From: Kitasatospora purpeofusca
GTDB lineage: Bacteria; Actinomycetota; Actinomycetes; Streptomycetales; Streptomycetaceae
Length of the DNA stretch: 64,000 bases
Assembly (NCBI RefSeq): GCF_000718025.1
Contig: NZ_JODS01000033.1
Span: 14,352 to 78,351 of the forward strand
Direction: 5' to 3'
Below are positions 8,127 through 15,442 of this stretch, one piece after another. How positions within the stretch are numbered: the first letter of the stretch is position 1; each line of letters starts with the position of its first letter. Below the pieces are notes generated by a model, which was not told where the DNA came from, did no database searches, and was given only the letters and a program-made list of their open reading frames with translations. Made by a program: the position numbers and the translations under genes.

Positions 8127-8161
8127 GGAGTGGGAAGTCGATGCCGCCGCCTTCCCACTCC
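8127..8161. terminator. Conserved stem-loop terminator, copy 4
   Basis: GGAGTGGGAAG pairs with CTTCCCACTCC. The next stem positions are mismatched here, so the loop is longer, but it still contains ATGCCGC. It lies 11 bases downstream of the minus-strand GNAT gene. Confidence 0.7.
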
Positions 8162-8171
8162 CACTCCCCAG

Positions 8172-8843
8172 TCACGGGCGCGACGGTGCCGCAGCTGCCG
8201 CTCGGCGGTCGCGCAGGGCGGTGAGGCGGTGCTCCAACGCCGTGCGGCAGGACGGCCACTCCCCCGCTGTGATCGAGAAGATGGCCGAGTCCCGGAGCAG
8301 GCCCTCCTCGCCCGGGGCCCAGGAGATGGACCAGTTCCGCAGCACGCCCTCGAAGGTGGCACCCGTTTTCGCGATGGCCGCGCGGGAACGGCCGTTGCGG
8401 GCGTCGGTCTTGAGGTCGAGGCGGGAGACGCCCCAGGTCTCGAAGGCGTGCCGGAAGAGCAGGTACTTGGCCTCGGTGTTCAGTCCGCTGCCCTGGGCGG
8501 AGGCCGCCAGCCAGGTGAAGCCGACCTCGATCGCGAACAGCGTGCCGTCGGCCGGGTGGCGGCGCGGGTCCAGGAAGGCCGTCGCTCCGACGGCCCGGCC
8601 CGTGGCGCGGTCCACCTGGGCGTACGGGAGCACCCATCCGGTGTCGCGCCGGGCCAGTTGGGTGTCCACATAGGCGGTGAAGTCGCTCGCCGCCGGCACC
8701 CAGGTGAAGCCGTAGCCGGCCCGGTCCTCCGCCGCGGCGAGTGCCAGATCCGGCGCGTGGGCATGCCCCAGCGGTTCCAGGCGGACGAACTCGCCCTCAA
8801 GCACGGGCCCTTCGAGCAGCGGCACCCCAACGGCGGAACCCAC
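8172..8843 (-). CDS. GNAT acetyltransferase, RimJ/RimL type
   Basis: The 223-residue protein starts at GTG 8843 behind GAGGAGGAG, which decides the start within a longer open frame. It has the RimJ/RimL-like layout: N-terminal LEGEFVRLEPLGHAH, central IEVGFTWLAASAQGSGLNTE carrying the acetyl-CoA pyrophosphate loop in degenerate form (the usual R/Q-x-x-G-x-G/A), and RLDLKTDARNGRSRAAIAKTGATFEG, typical of the N-acetyltransferases that act on ribosomal proteins or small amines. The substrate is unknown. Confidence 0.8.
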   Translation of the reverse strand: MGSAVGVPLLEGPVLEGEFVRLEPLGHAHAPDLALAAAEDRAGYGFTWVPAASDFTAYVDTQLARRDTGWVLPYAQVDRATGRAVGATAFLDPRRHPADGTLFAIEVGFTWLAASAQGSGLNTEAKYLLFRHAFETWGVSRLDLKTDARNGRSRAAIAKTGATFEGVLRNWSISWAPGEEGLLRDSAIFSITAGEWPSCRTALEHRLTALRDRRAAAAAPSRP

Positions 8844-9032
8844 GGCTCCTCCTCGACACGGTCGACGACACAGACCCCGGCAGCCTCCCAGGCCCCACGA
8901 CCCGGCGCACGTCCTTATCCACCCACCGAACGCCCGCCGTCCACGGCCGCCGTCCACACTCGCCGTCCACGCCCGCCCGACAGCGGGAAACCCCCTCGCC
9001 CCGGGAGTGCTGCGGCCCGTACCGTCGCGGGT

Positions 9033-9713
9033 ATGAAGCTGCTCACGGTCAACATCGGGCGGCCCCGCCCCAATCCGTGGAAGGGCCTCGACGCGACGGG
9101 CATCGACAAGCGGCCCGTCGACGGGCCGGTGTTCGTCAGCGCTCCCGGCCCCAAGGGCACCGGGGAGGTCGGTCTCGCCGGTGACCGGGTCTACGACGTG
9201 AAGCACCACGGCGGTCCCGACCAGGCCGTCTACGCCTACGCCCGGGAGGACCTCGACGCCTGGCAGGCGGCACTGGGTCGGCCGCTCGCGAACGGCGTGT
9301 TCGGGGAGAACCTCACCACGCTCGGTCTCGACGTCAACGGCGCGCTGATCGGCGAGCGCTGGCGCGTCGGGCCCGACACCGTACTGGAGGTGTCGGGCCC
9401 GCGGGTGCCGTGCGCCACGTTCCAGGGCCGGCTGGAACAGGAGGGCTGGATCAAGCGGTTCACGCGGGCCGCCGTCCCCGGCGCCTACCTCCGGGTGGTC
9501 GAGCCGGGGGAGGTCCGGGCCGGCGATCGGATCGGGATCGTGCACCGGCCCGACCACGAGGTCACGGTGGCACTCGTGTTCCGCGCGATGACGCTCGAAC
9601 CGGACCTGCTGCCCCTCCTGCTGGCCGCGGACGCGCTGCCGGACGAGAGCCGGGAGCACGTCCACCGCCGCACGGCCGGGCGGAGTTCCGGCGGGCCCGC
9701 GCAGTCAGGATGA
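9033..9713 (+). CDS. MOSC-domain protein, YiiM-like
   Basis: The 226-residue protein begins MKLLTVNIGRPRPNPWKG and has the MOSC core: GLAGDRVYDVKHHGGPDQAVYAY, then GVFGENLTTLG, then LEVSGPRVPCATF with the conserved cysteine of the family. MOSC domains bind sulfur-carrying molybdenum cofactor. The stand-alone YiiM class detoxifies N-hydroxylated compounds, which is the likely class here from its GPRVPC motif and size. It is convergent with the VOC gene, the stops lying five bases apart with no hairpin between. Confidence 0.85.
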   Translation: MKLLTVNIGRPRPNPWKGLDATGIDKRPVDGPVFVSAPGPKGTGEVGLAGDRVYDVKHHGGPDQAVYAYAREDLDAWQAALGRPLANGVFGENLTTLGLDVNGALIGERWRVGPDTVLEVSGPRVPCATFQGRLEQEGWIKRFTRAAVPGAYLRVVEPGEVRAGDRIGIVHRPDHEVTVALVFRAMTLEPDLLPLLLAADALPDESREHVHRRTAGRSSGGPAQSG

Positions 9714-9717
9714 GGGC

Positions 9718-10098
9718 TCAGACGGGGGCGAGGCGGGTCTTCAACAGGCAGAATTCGTTGCCCTCCGGGTCGGCGAGCACGTGCCAGCTCGCGTCCTCCG
9801 GCTGGCCGACGTCGACCGGTACGGCACCGGCGGCGAGGAGGCGTTCGAGTTCGGCGGCCTGGTCGCGGTCGGTGGGGTTGACGTCGATGTGCAGCCGGTT
9901 GTTCCCGGGCCTCGGGAGATCGGTGCGGATGAGGAAGATCGTCGCCTGCGGGCCGCCGAACCCCTCGCGCGGGCCGATCTCGATGCAGCCCTCCGCCTCC
10001 CGGTCGAGCTCGACGAAGTCCAGGACCTCGCACCAGAACCGGGCCAGCAGCTCCGGGTCGTGGCACTGGAGCACGATCTCACTGATCCGGCACGCCAT
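9718..10098 (-). CDS. VOC/glyoxalase-like protein
   Basis: The 126-residue protein has two beta-alpha-beta-beta-beta halves typical of the vicinal oxygen chelate superfamily. It starts EIVLQCHDPELLARFWCEVL and ends LADPEGNEFCLLKTR, the common actinobacterial signature. His in RLHIDVNPTDRDQAAELERL and the final Glu are likely metal ligands. Function (dioxygenase, isomerase or drug-binding protein) cannot be told. The upstream region to 10262 is shared with the divergent gene. Confidence 0.8.
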   Translation of the reverse strand: MACRISEIVLQCHDPELLARFWCEVLDFVELDREAEGCIEIGPREGFGGPQATIFLIRTDLPRPGNNRLHIDVNPTDRDQAAELERLLAAGAVPVDVGQPEDASWHVLADPEGNEFCLLKTRLAPV

Positions 10099-10262
10099 GG
10101 ACAGAACCCACTCTCTCGGGACGAGGAAGCACCTTCCCGGGAACTTACCAGCCGGACAGATCGGCGTCGATCGGGTTCCGCGGACGGCTGCCGGGCGCCG
10201 CGAGCGTGATAGCGTCGCCCTCCTCTCCGGTGGGCCGGACGAGGTCTCCCGACAGGCGCTCG

Positions 10263-10946
10263 ATGACCACTCCTGACCAGCAGCTCCGTACCGCTCTTGA
10301 CGCGCTCGACGCCGCCTTCGCGGCGCTGCCCGAGTCCCCGATAAGCGTCGGCGGCTGCACGCACTGCTACACCGGCGCCGAACTCGAAACCCTCGCGGGC
10401 CCCGCGCACGGGGTGCCGGACGATCTGGTCCGGTCCGTCGCGACCGAGGTGCCCGACCACTGGGACGACTTCGCCGCCCTCTACCGCCGGACGACACCGC
10501 GGATCGTCCGCCTCCTGACCACCGGCCGGCTGCACGGCGGCTACGGACTGGTCGCCTCCCGACTGCTCGCGGCCGGCTACCGGGGCTGGCCGCCGCCGGA
10601 GCGGCAGGCACTGGAGCGCGTCTGGGACGCCTGGTGGCGGTCGACCCTGGGCGAGTACCCCGGCACCGACCGGGCCACCGAGGTGCTGGAGACGGTCGCC
10701 GTCTGCACCGGCAGCCTCTCGCCGTGGCTGACCGTCTGGACCGAAACCCGCACCGAGGCGGCGGAGCGCCACTTCGAGGACGCGCTCGACATCTGGCTCG
10801 CCGAGCGGGGGCTCGCGGACCTCCGGCTCGGCTTCTACCGCGAACTGCTCGCCGGACCGGAGCTGGTGACCTGGCTGCTCGCCCAGGAGGAGGGCCGCAT
10901 CGGCGCCGCCCAGCTCTTCGAGGTCGAACGCATCGCGTACAGCTGA
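10263..10946 (+). CDS. Unknown soluble protein
   Basis: The 227-residue protein has no signal peptide or membrane helix. It contains VGGCTHCYTGAELETLAGP, where the CTHC pair could bind a metal, and many Trp/Leu/Glu-rich helices (LERVWDAWWRSTLGEY, WTETRTEAAERHFEDALDIW). I recognise no family. The start at ATG 10263 is chosen because the open frame upstream has no ribosome site. It is divergent from the VOC gene. Confidence 0.65.
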   Translation: MTTPDQQLRTALDALDAAFAALPESPISVGGCTHCYTGAELETLAGPAHGVPDDLVRSVATEVPDHWDDFAALYRRTTPRIVRLLTTGRLHGGYGLVASRLLAAGYRGWPPPERQALERVWDAWWRSTLGEYPGTDRATEVLETVAVCTGSLSPWLTVWTETRTEAAERHFEDALDIWLAERGLADLRLGFYRELLAGPELVTWLLAQEEGRIGAAQLFEVERIAYS

Positions 10947-11007
10947 GGCAGCTGGGGCAGCCGGGGCGGCCACTGTGGCCGTCCGCGGTTCGGCTAGATT
11001 CCTCGCC

Positions 11008-12126
11008 ATGGCTTCGGGGTCCGTTGAGCGGGAGGGCCCGGTCGCGCGACCGGGCAGGGTGTCGGTGGGCGATCTGGTGGCGGCGGTGCCGCGGCACCTG
11101 ATCGAGGAGGCTGCCGATGCCTGTGGCCTGGACGGCCCGATCCCGGACGGGGAACTCCCACTGCACCTGACCGCCTATCTGGTGATGGCGCTGTGCCTCT
11201 TCCCCGACGAGCCGGTCGAGGATGTCGCGCGGAGGGTCGTCGCGGAGCTGCCCCGGCCGGACGGCGTCCGGGGCGTGGCGCCGGGGCAGCTGACAGCGGC
11301 CGGGGTCGGCCGGGCTCGGCGACAACTGGGCCGGGACGTGCTGCGGGAGACGTTCTACCGGGTCGCGCAGCCGGTCGTCTCCCCCGGGGCGTGGCTCGGC
11401 GGTCGACGGCTGATGGCCATCGAGGGGCTCGGCCTCGACGTGCCCGACTCGGCCGGGAACGCGGCCGAGTTCGGCCCCGACGCCGCCGGGCGGTCCCGCC
11501 CGGGCATCACCCCCGGGGCCCGGGTAGTGGCCGTCGTCGACTGCGGGTCGCGCACCGTCGTCGACGCCGAGGTCGGTCCGCACCACCGTGGCGAGGAGGC
11601 GATGACGGTCTCGCTGCTGGCCACGGCCGGCAGCGACTGGGTGCTCCTCGGCGATCGGAGCCGGTACACCTTCGCGACCTTCGGCGCCGCGGCCCGGACC
11701 GGGGCCGCGACGTGCTGGCGCGTCCCGCCCCGGGTGCCGCTGCCGGTCCTGGAGGTACTGCGGGACGATTCCTACCTGTCGGTGCTGGTCGATCCCGACC
11801 TGCCCGCGTGCGAGCGGGCGAAGTGCCTCCTGGAGGCGTGGTCCGGCGTGAAGCCCGATCCGGTCGCCGCCCATCCGGTGCGGGTCGTCGAGGACGGCGA
11901 CGCGGACCGCCTCGTCACCACGCTCAGGGATCCGGAGGAAGTGACGGCCGCCGAGCTCGCGGACGCCCACCGTCAATGGTGGCGGCAGGCGGCCACGGAC
12001 GGCGGGCCGTGCTCGGCCCTGCGCAGTCCGGGCGAGGTGCGGTCCACCGATCCCGACCTGGTCCACCAGGAGATCTGGGCCCATCTGCTGGTCGAGTACG
12101 CCGTCAACTCCACCACCCGGACCTGA
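11008..12126 (+). CDS. Degenerate IS4-family transposase-like protein
   Basis: The 372-residue protein follows the plan of streptomycete IS4-family transposases: N-terminal domain (HLIEEAADACGLDGPIPDGE, YLVMALCLFPDEPVEDVARR), a central core (LDVPDSAGNAAEFGPDAAGR, SLLATAGSDWVLLGDRSRYT, LRDDSYLSVLVDP) and the C-terminal VHQEIWAHLLVEYAVN. Key catalytic positions look lost. The first Asp, normally in a DG pair before the VPDS motif, is AIEG here; the segment expected to hold the catalytic Glu reads HRQWWRQAATDGG. Only the middle Asp (GDRS) is kept. No terminal inverted repeats are visible. The frame is intact, so it may be a domesticated protein rather than a decaying insertion sequence. Confidence 0.7.
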   Translation: MASGSVEREGPVARPGRVSVGDLVAAVPRHLIEEAADACGLDGPIPDGELPLHLTAYLVMALCLFPDEPVEDVARRVVAELPRPDGVRGVAPGQLTAAGVGRARRQLGRDVLRETFYRVAQPVVSPGAWLGGRRLMAIEGLGLDVPDSAGNAAEFGPDAAGRSRPGITPGARVVAVVDCGSRTVVDAEVGPHHRGEEAMTVSLLATAGSDWVLLGDRSRYTFATFGAAARTGAATCWRVPPRVPLPVLEVLRDDSYLSVLVDPDLPACERAKCLLEAWSGVKPDPVAAHPVRVVEDGDADRLVTTLRDPEEVTAAELADAHRQWWRQAATDGGPCSALRSPGEVRSTDPDLVHQEIWAHLLVEYAVNSTTRT

Positions 12127-12130
12127 TGAC

Positions 12131-12175
12131 CCGTCCGCGCAGGGAGTCGGGTGGGCCGACTTCCTGCGCGGACGG
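12131..12175. terminator. 20-bp stem terminator
   Basis: CCGTCCGCGCAGGGAGTCGG pairs with its complement with one G.T wobble around the 5-nt loop GTGGG. It begins five bases after the transposase-like gene stop. Confidence 0.8.
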
Positions 12176-12531
12176 TGGAGTCGCCCTCGGCGCGGGGTCT
12201 GCGGTCGGGGGGCCGCTGTGCAGAGGGCTCCCGCACGGCGCGGTGGGGCGTGCCGTGCGCGGACCGGGCGCCGCACCACGGGCGGGTGCGGCATGGGATC
12301 AGGGCCAGGATCCAGGTCAGGAGTGGGCGGGAGTGGGAGCGGGAGTGGGAAGTCGATCGGGCCGACTTCCCACTCCTTCCCCCCGGCGGGTCCGAAGGGC
12401 CGCGGAGCAACCAGCAGCGGCGGACGGCAGCGGACGGCGGACGAGTGCGGGGGCGGCTCCCCCGTCGCCGCCCCGTCGGATCAGGATGCCGCGCGGGCGG
12501 GGGGCCGGGCTTGTAAAAATGCGCACTCCGG
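12176..12531. other. Intergenic space without a gene
   Basis: Between the transposase-like gene and the convergent AraC gene I see only the conserved stem-loop at 12342-12376 and short G-rich repeats of the form GGGAGTG just before it. No frame here has a ribosome site and coding bias. Confidence 0.6.
12342..12376. terminator. Conserved stem-loop terminator, copy 5
   Basis: GGAGTGGGAAGTCG pairs perfectly with its complement (14 bp), loop ATCGGGC. It is the last copy of the family in the window. Confidence 0.75.
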
Positions 12532-13446
12532 TCAGCGGTCCGGGCCGCCGTCGACGAACTCGACGGCGGTGGTGACCCGGCCAGCCAGGCGGTCGGCCGG
12601 CTCCGGGACCTGCGCGGCCCGGCGGGCGGCGAAGAACACGGTCGGCGGGCAGCCCACCATGGCGCGGAACGAGTGCACCAGGTGCGCCTGGTCGTAGAAG
12701 CCGCAGTGGTCGGCGATCCGGGCCCCGCCCCAGCCGGGCCGCCGTTCGAAGGTCAGCAGGGTGCGCTGGAGGCGGAGGATGTCGGCGGCCTGCTTCGGCG
12801 CCAGGCCGAGGTGTTCGCGGAAGCGCTGCTCCAGTCGCCGGCGGCTCCAGCCGGTGCTGTCCACCAGCGTGCGCACCGAGGCCCGTCCGTGCGAGGCGCG
12901 GAGCTGCTCCCAGGCCCAGCTCACCGAGGGGTCCCAGAGCCGCCCTTCGGCGAACCGCGCGTCGAAGTAGGCGTCCAGCAGGGCGAACCGCGCCGACCAG
13001 GTGCGCGACTCGCGCAGCCGGTCCACGAGTTCGCGCGGGCCCCGGCCGGGGAAGGCCCCGCCCGCCTCGATCCACCGGCCGTCGAGGTCGCCGAGCGCCG
13101 GGCCGAGGATGCGGTACGCGCCCTGGGGGGTGAGCGAGACGGCGAGGCCGTGCAGCCGGCCGCTGTGCTCGGCGACGGTCGCGGTGCGCCGCAGCCCGGC
13201 GAGGACGGAGCCGAAGGAACCGGTGTCGGTGCCGGCGACGGCATCGGTGAGCCGCAGCGATCCGTCGAAGCCGATCGTCAAGGTCACCACGTCGGTCGGC
13301 ACTTCGAGCCGGCGGCGGGGCCGGTCCGACTCCAGCCGGTAGCCCCGGTAGCCGAGTACGTACTCGCGCAGTCTCGGCCGGGCCGCGCCGTACGCCATCT
13401 CGCACTCGCTGTCGACGAGGTCCAGTGTGCCGCTGCCGCGTTCCAT
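12532..13446 (-). CDS. AraC-family transcriptional regulator
   Basis: The 304-residue protein has an N-terminal cupin-like sensor region (REYVLGYRGYRLESDRPRRR, VVTLTIGFDGSLRL) and a C-terminal AraC double helix-turn-helix. The first helix-turn-helix is SVRTLVDSTGWSRRRLEQRF; the second is IADHCGFYDQAHLVHSFRAM with the typical GFYDQAHLVHSF signature. It binds DNA and probably responds to a small ligand. It lies divergent from the chitinase gene with 243 bases between, so it could regulate it; this is inference from position only. ATG at 13446 is preferred over ATG 13488. Confidence 0.85.
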   Translation of the reverse strand: MERGSGTLDLVDSECEMAYGAARPRLREYVLGYRGYRLESDRPRRRLEVPTDVVTLTIGFDGSLRLTDAVAGTDTGSFGSVLAGLRRTATVAEHSGRLHGLAVSLTPQGAYRILGPALGDLDGRWIEAGGAFPGRGPRELVDRLRESRTWSARFALLDAYFDARFAEGRLWDPSVSWAWEQLRASHGRASVRTLVDSTGWSRRRLEQRFREHLGLAPKQAADILRLQRTLLTFERRPGWGGARIADHCGFYDQAHLVHSFRAMVGCPPTVFFAARRAAQVPEPADRLAGRVTTAVEFVDGGPDR

Positions 13447-13689
13447 GGGCGCTCCCGCATCGCAGAGACGAAGACTTGACGTGTCCACGATGCCATGGGG
13501 TCGGGGTGGTGCGAACGCCGGGTGGCAGGCGGTTGACCGGAATCAACTCCAACGAGCGGTTTGGGCGTTCGCACACCGGGATTCCCGGGATTCGACCCCG
13601 ATGATGCTTCGGGCGCTTCGCCGACGAAGCACTCACATCAGCATATTGACAGACCGATTCCCGAGCACCGATTCCCGAACCGAGGAACG

Positions 13690-14406
13690 ATGAAGCTCTT
13701 CCGCACCCTGCCCCTGGTGGCCTCGGCCGCCCTCCTGAGCAGCCTCTCCGTGGCCGCCCGGACCGAACCGGCCGCGGCCGCCGGCTCGTTCGTGGTCAGT
13801 GAGGCCCAGTTCAACAAGATGTTCCCGAACCGGAACGCCTTCTACACCTACAACGGGTTGGTCGACTCCCTGAGCGCCTACCCGGCGTTCGCCAACACCG
13901 GGAACGACGCCACCAAGCGGCGCGAGGCGGCCGCACTGCTCGCCAACGTCAGCCACGAGACCGGCGGACTCAAGTACGTCGTCGAGCAGAACACCGCTAA
14001 CTACCCTCACTACTGCGACACTTCGCAGCCCTACGGCTGTCCGGCCGGGCAGAAGGCGTACTACGGGCGCGGACCGCTCCAGCTGAGCTGGAACTTCAAC
14101 TACAAGGCGGCCGGCGACGCCCTGCACATCGACCTGCTGCGCGACCCGTACCAGGTGGAGCGGAACTCCGCCGTCGCCTGGAAGACGGCCCTCTGGTTCT
14201 GGAACACGCAGAGCGGCGCCGGCCGGTCGACCCCGCACGACGCCGTCGTCAACAACAAGGGCTTCGGCGAGACCATCCGCAGCATCAACGGCGCGCTGGA
14301 GTGCGACGGCAAGAACCCGGACGAGCGCAACGACCGCATCAACCTCTTCCGCAACTTCACCGGCGTCCTCGGCACCGACGTCGGCGGCGGCAACATCTCC
14401 TGCTGA
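13690..14406 (+). CDS. Secreted chitinase, glycoside hydrolase family 19
   Basis: The 238-residue protein starts after GAGGAACG. Residues 1-33 form a signal peptide ending AAAAG. The rest is a bare GH19 catalytic domain: FVVSEAQFNKMFPNRNAFYT, LANVSHETGG with the catalytic Glu, YYGRGPLQLSWNFNYKAAG, and AVAWKTALWFWNT. It lacks the carbohydrate-binding module found in ChiC-type enzymes, so it should hydrolyse soluble or amorphous chitin with inversion. Cysteines at CDTSQPYGC and the final SC are consistent with an extracellular, disulfide-bonded enzyme. The hairpin at 14440-14470 follows. Confidence 0.95.
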   Translation: MKLFRTLPLVASAALLSSLSVAARTEPAAAAGSFVVSEAQFNKMFPNRNAFYTYNGLVDSLSAYPAFANTGNDATKRREAAALLANVSHETGGLKYVVEQNTANYPHYCDTSQPYGCPAGQKAYYGRGPLQLSWNFNYKAAGDALHIDLLRDPYQVERNSAVAWKTALWFWNTQSGAGRSTPHDAVVNNKGFGETIRSINGALECDGKNPDERNDRINLFRNFTGVLGTDVGGGNISC

Positions 14407-14439
14407 ACCGGTGAACGACTGAACCGCTGAACGGCTGAA

Positions 14440-14470
14440 GCGTGGGGGCCGGCGCCGTCGACCCCCACGC
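14440..14470. terminator. Terminator after the chitinase
   Basis: GCGTGGGGG pairs with CCCCCACGC around a 13-nt GC-rich loop, 33 bases after the chitinase stop. Short ACGGCTGAAC-like direct repeats precede it. Confidence 0.65.
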
Positions 14471-14511
14471 ACCTCACCGGGGAGATCGGGTCACTTGACC
14501 CGCACCCCGAC

Positions 14512-14530
14512 TTAGGTAAGCCTAACCTTA
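14512..14530 (+). promoter_or_regulatory. Iron box (IdeR/DmdR1-type operator)
   Basis: TTAGGTAAGCCTAACCTTA is a near-palindromic 19-mer that matches the actinomycete iron-box pattern (TTAGGTTAGSCTAACCTAA) at nearly every position. The last base is the A of the downstream ATG. TTGACC at 14495-14500 could be a -35 element. Binding by the iron-loaded repressor would block transcription, so the gene should be induced by iron limitation. Confidence 0.8.
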
Positions 14531-15351
14531 TGTCAGATGACTCCCCAACGCACGGCCTGAGCGGCGTGGCGATGACCCTGCTCACCCCCCTCTACGGCCG
14601 CGCCCACGCGCAACGCCTAATCCCCGGCAGCGAGTTCAGCGACCCGCAGGCCATCCGCGTCCTCCACGAGACCGGCTTCCGCGACTCCGAGGTGCTGACC
14701 GACCGCTCCAACGCCGTCGGATCGATCCACCGGGCCGTCGTGTTCGACGCCATCACCCGGCGCTTCGCCCACACCCACCCCACCGGGACCGTGCTGTCCG
14801 TCGGCATCGGCCTCTGCACCCGCGACCAGCGCCTCGCCGACACCGTGCCCGACAGCGTCCGCTGGCTCGGCGTGGACGTCCCCGAAGTGGTGGAACTGCG
14901 CGACCGCCTCCTGCCCGACAGCCAGGCCCGGGTCCACCCGGCCTCCCTCACCGCACCGGGGTGGACCGACGTCGTGGAGGAACGGCCCGGGCCCGTCCTG
15001 GTCCTCGCGGAAGGGGTCCTGATGTACCTCTCCCCCGCCAAGGTCACCGGCTTCCTCGCCGACACCCGCCGCCACCTCGGCCCCGGCACCCGCCTCGCCG
15101 CCGACTTCTTCCACCCGTGGATCGCCCGCAGCGGCCTCCACCCCATCTCCCGCGCCACCGGCGCCCGCTTCCGCTCCGGCGCCCGCAGCAGCACCGGCCT
15201 CGCCGCCCTCTCCCCCGGCTGGACGGCCGCCGCCGAACACCCGGTGATGGAACGCATCGGCCCCGCCCAACGCATCGCCGCGGCCGCCCTCCGCCCCCTC
15301 CTGCTCGGGCACCGCCCCTACGCCCTGGCGGAGCTGACCGCCAGCTCGTAG
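14530..15351 (+). CDS. SAM-dependent O-methyltransferase, LCMT/TcmP-like
   Basis: The 273-residue protein belongs to the leucine carboxyl methyltransferase-like class I methyltransferases. The SAM site is TVLSVGIGLCTRDQRLAD; the acidic ribose-binding turn is WLGVDVPEVVELRDRLL; and VLVLAEGVLMYLSP is the family signature after it. Members methylate small molecules, including polyketides. The iron box abuts the ATG and no Shine-Dalgarno sequence is possible there without overlapping it, so the message may be leaderless. The substrate is unknown; iron control suggests a role linked to siderophore or iron-stress metabolism. Confidence 0.8.
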   Translation: MSDDSPTHGLSGVAMTLLTPLYGRAHAQRLIPGSEFSDPQAIRVLHETGFRDSEVLTDRSNAVGSIHRAVVFDAITRRFAHTHPTGTVLSVGIGLCTRDQRLADTVPDSVRWLGVDVPEVVELRDRLLPDSQARVHPASLTAPGWTDVVEERPGPVLVLAEGVLMYLSPAKVTGFLADTRRHLGPGTRLAADFFHPWIARSGLHPISRATGARFRSGARSSTGLAALSPGWTAAAEHPVMERIGPAQRIAAAALRPLLLGHRPYALAELTASS

Positions 15352-15442
15352 CGGAGCGCCGCGCCCCGGTCGCAGTCGCGGTCGGGGGCGGCCGTACGGG
15401 GGCGGCCGCGGCCCCGGGGCGGGCGGGTGCGAGGGTGGGGGC

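Noticed and set aside
9718..12294. 858-codon minus-strand frame ending in the VOC gene
   Set aside because: Only the last 126 codons match a known family and have a sensible start. The rest is antisense to the unknown gene and the transposase-like gene.
478..12376. Terminal inverted repeats of a mobile element
   Set aside because: The five conserved stem-loops are complete hairpins at gene ends, in mixed orientation and without flanking duplications; they do not pair as ends of one element.
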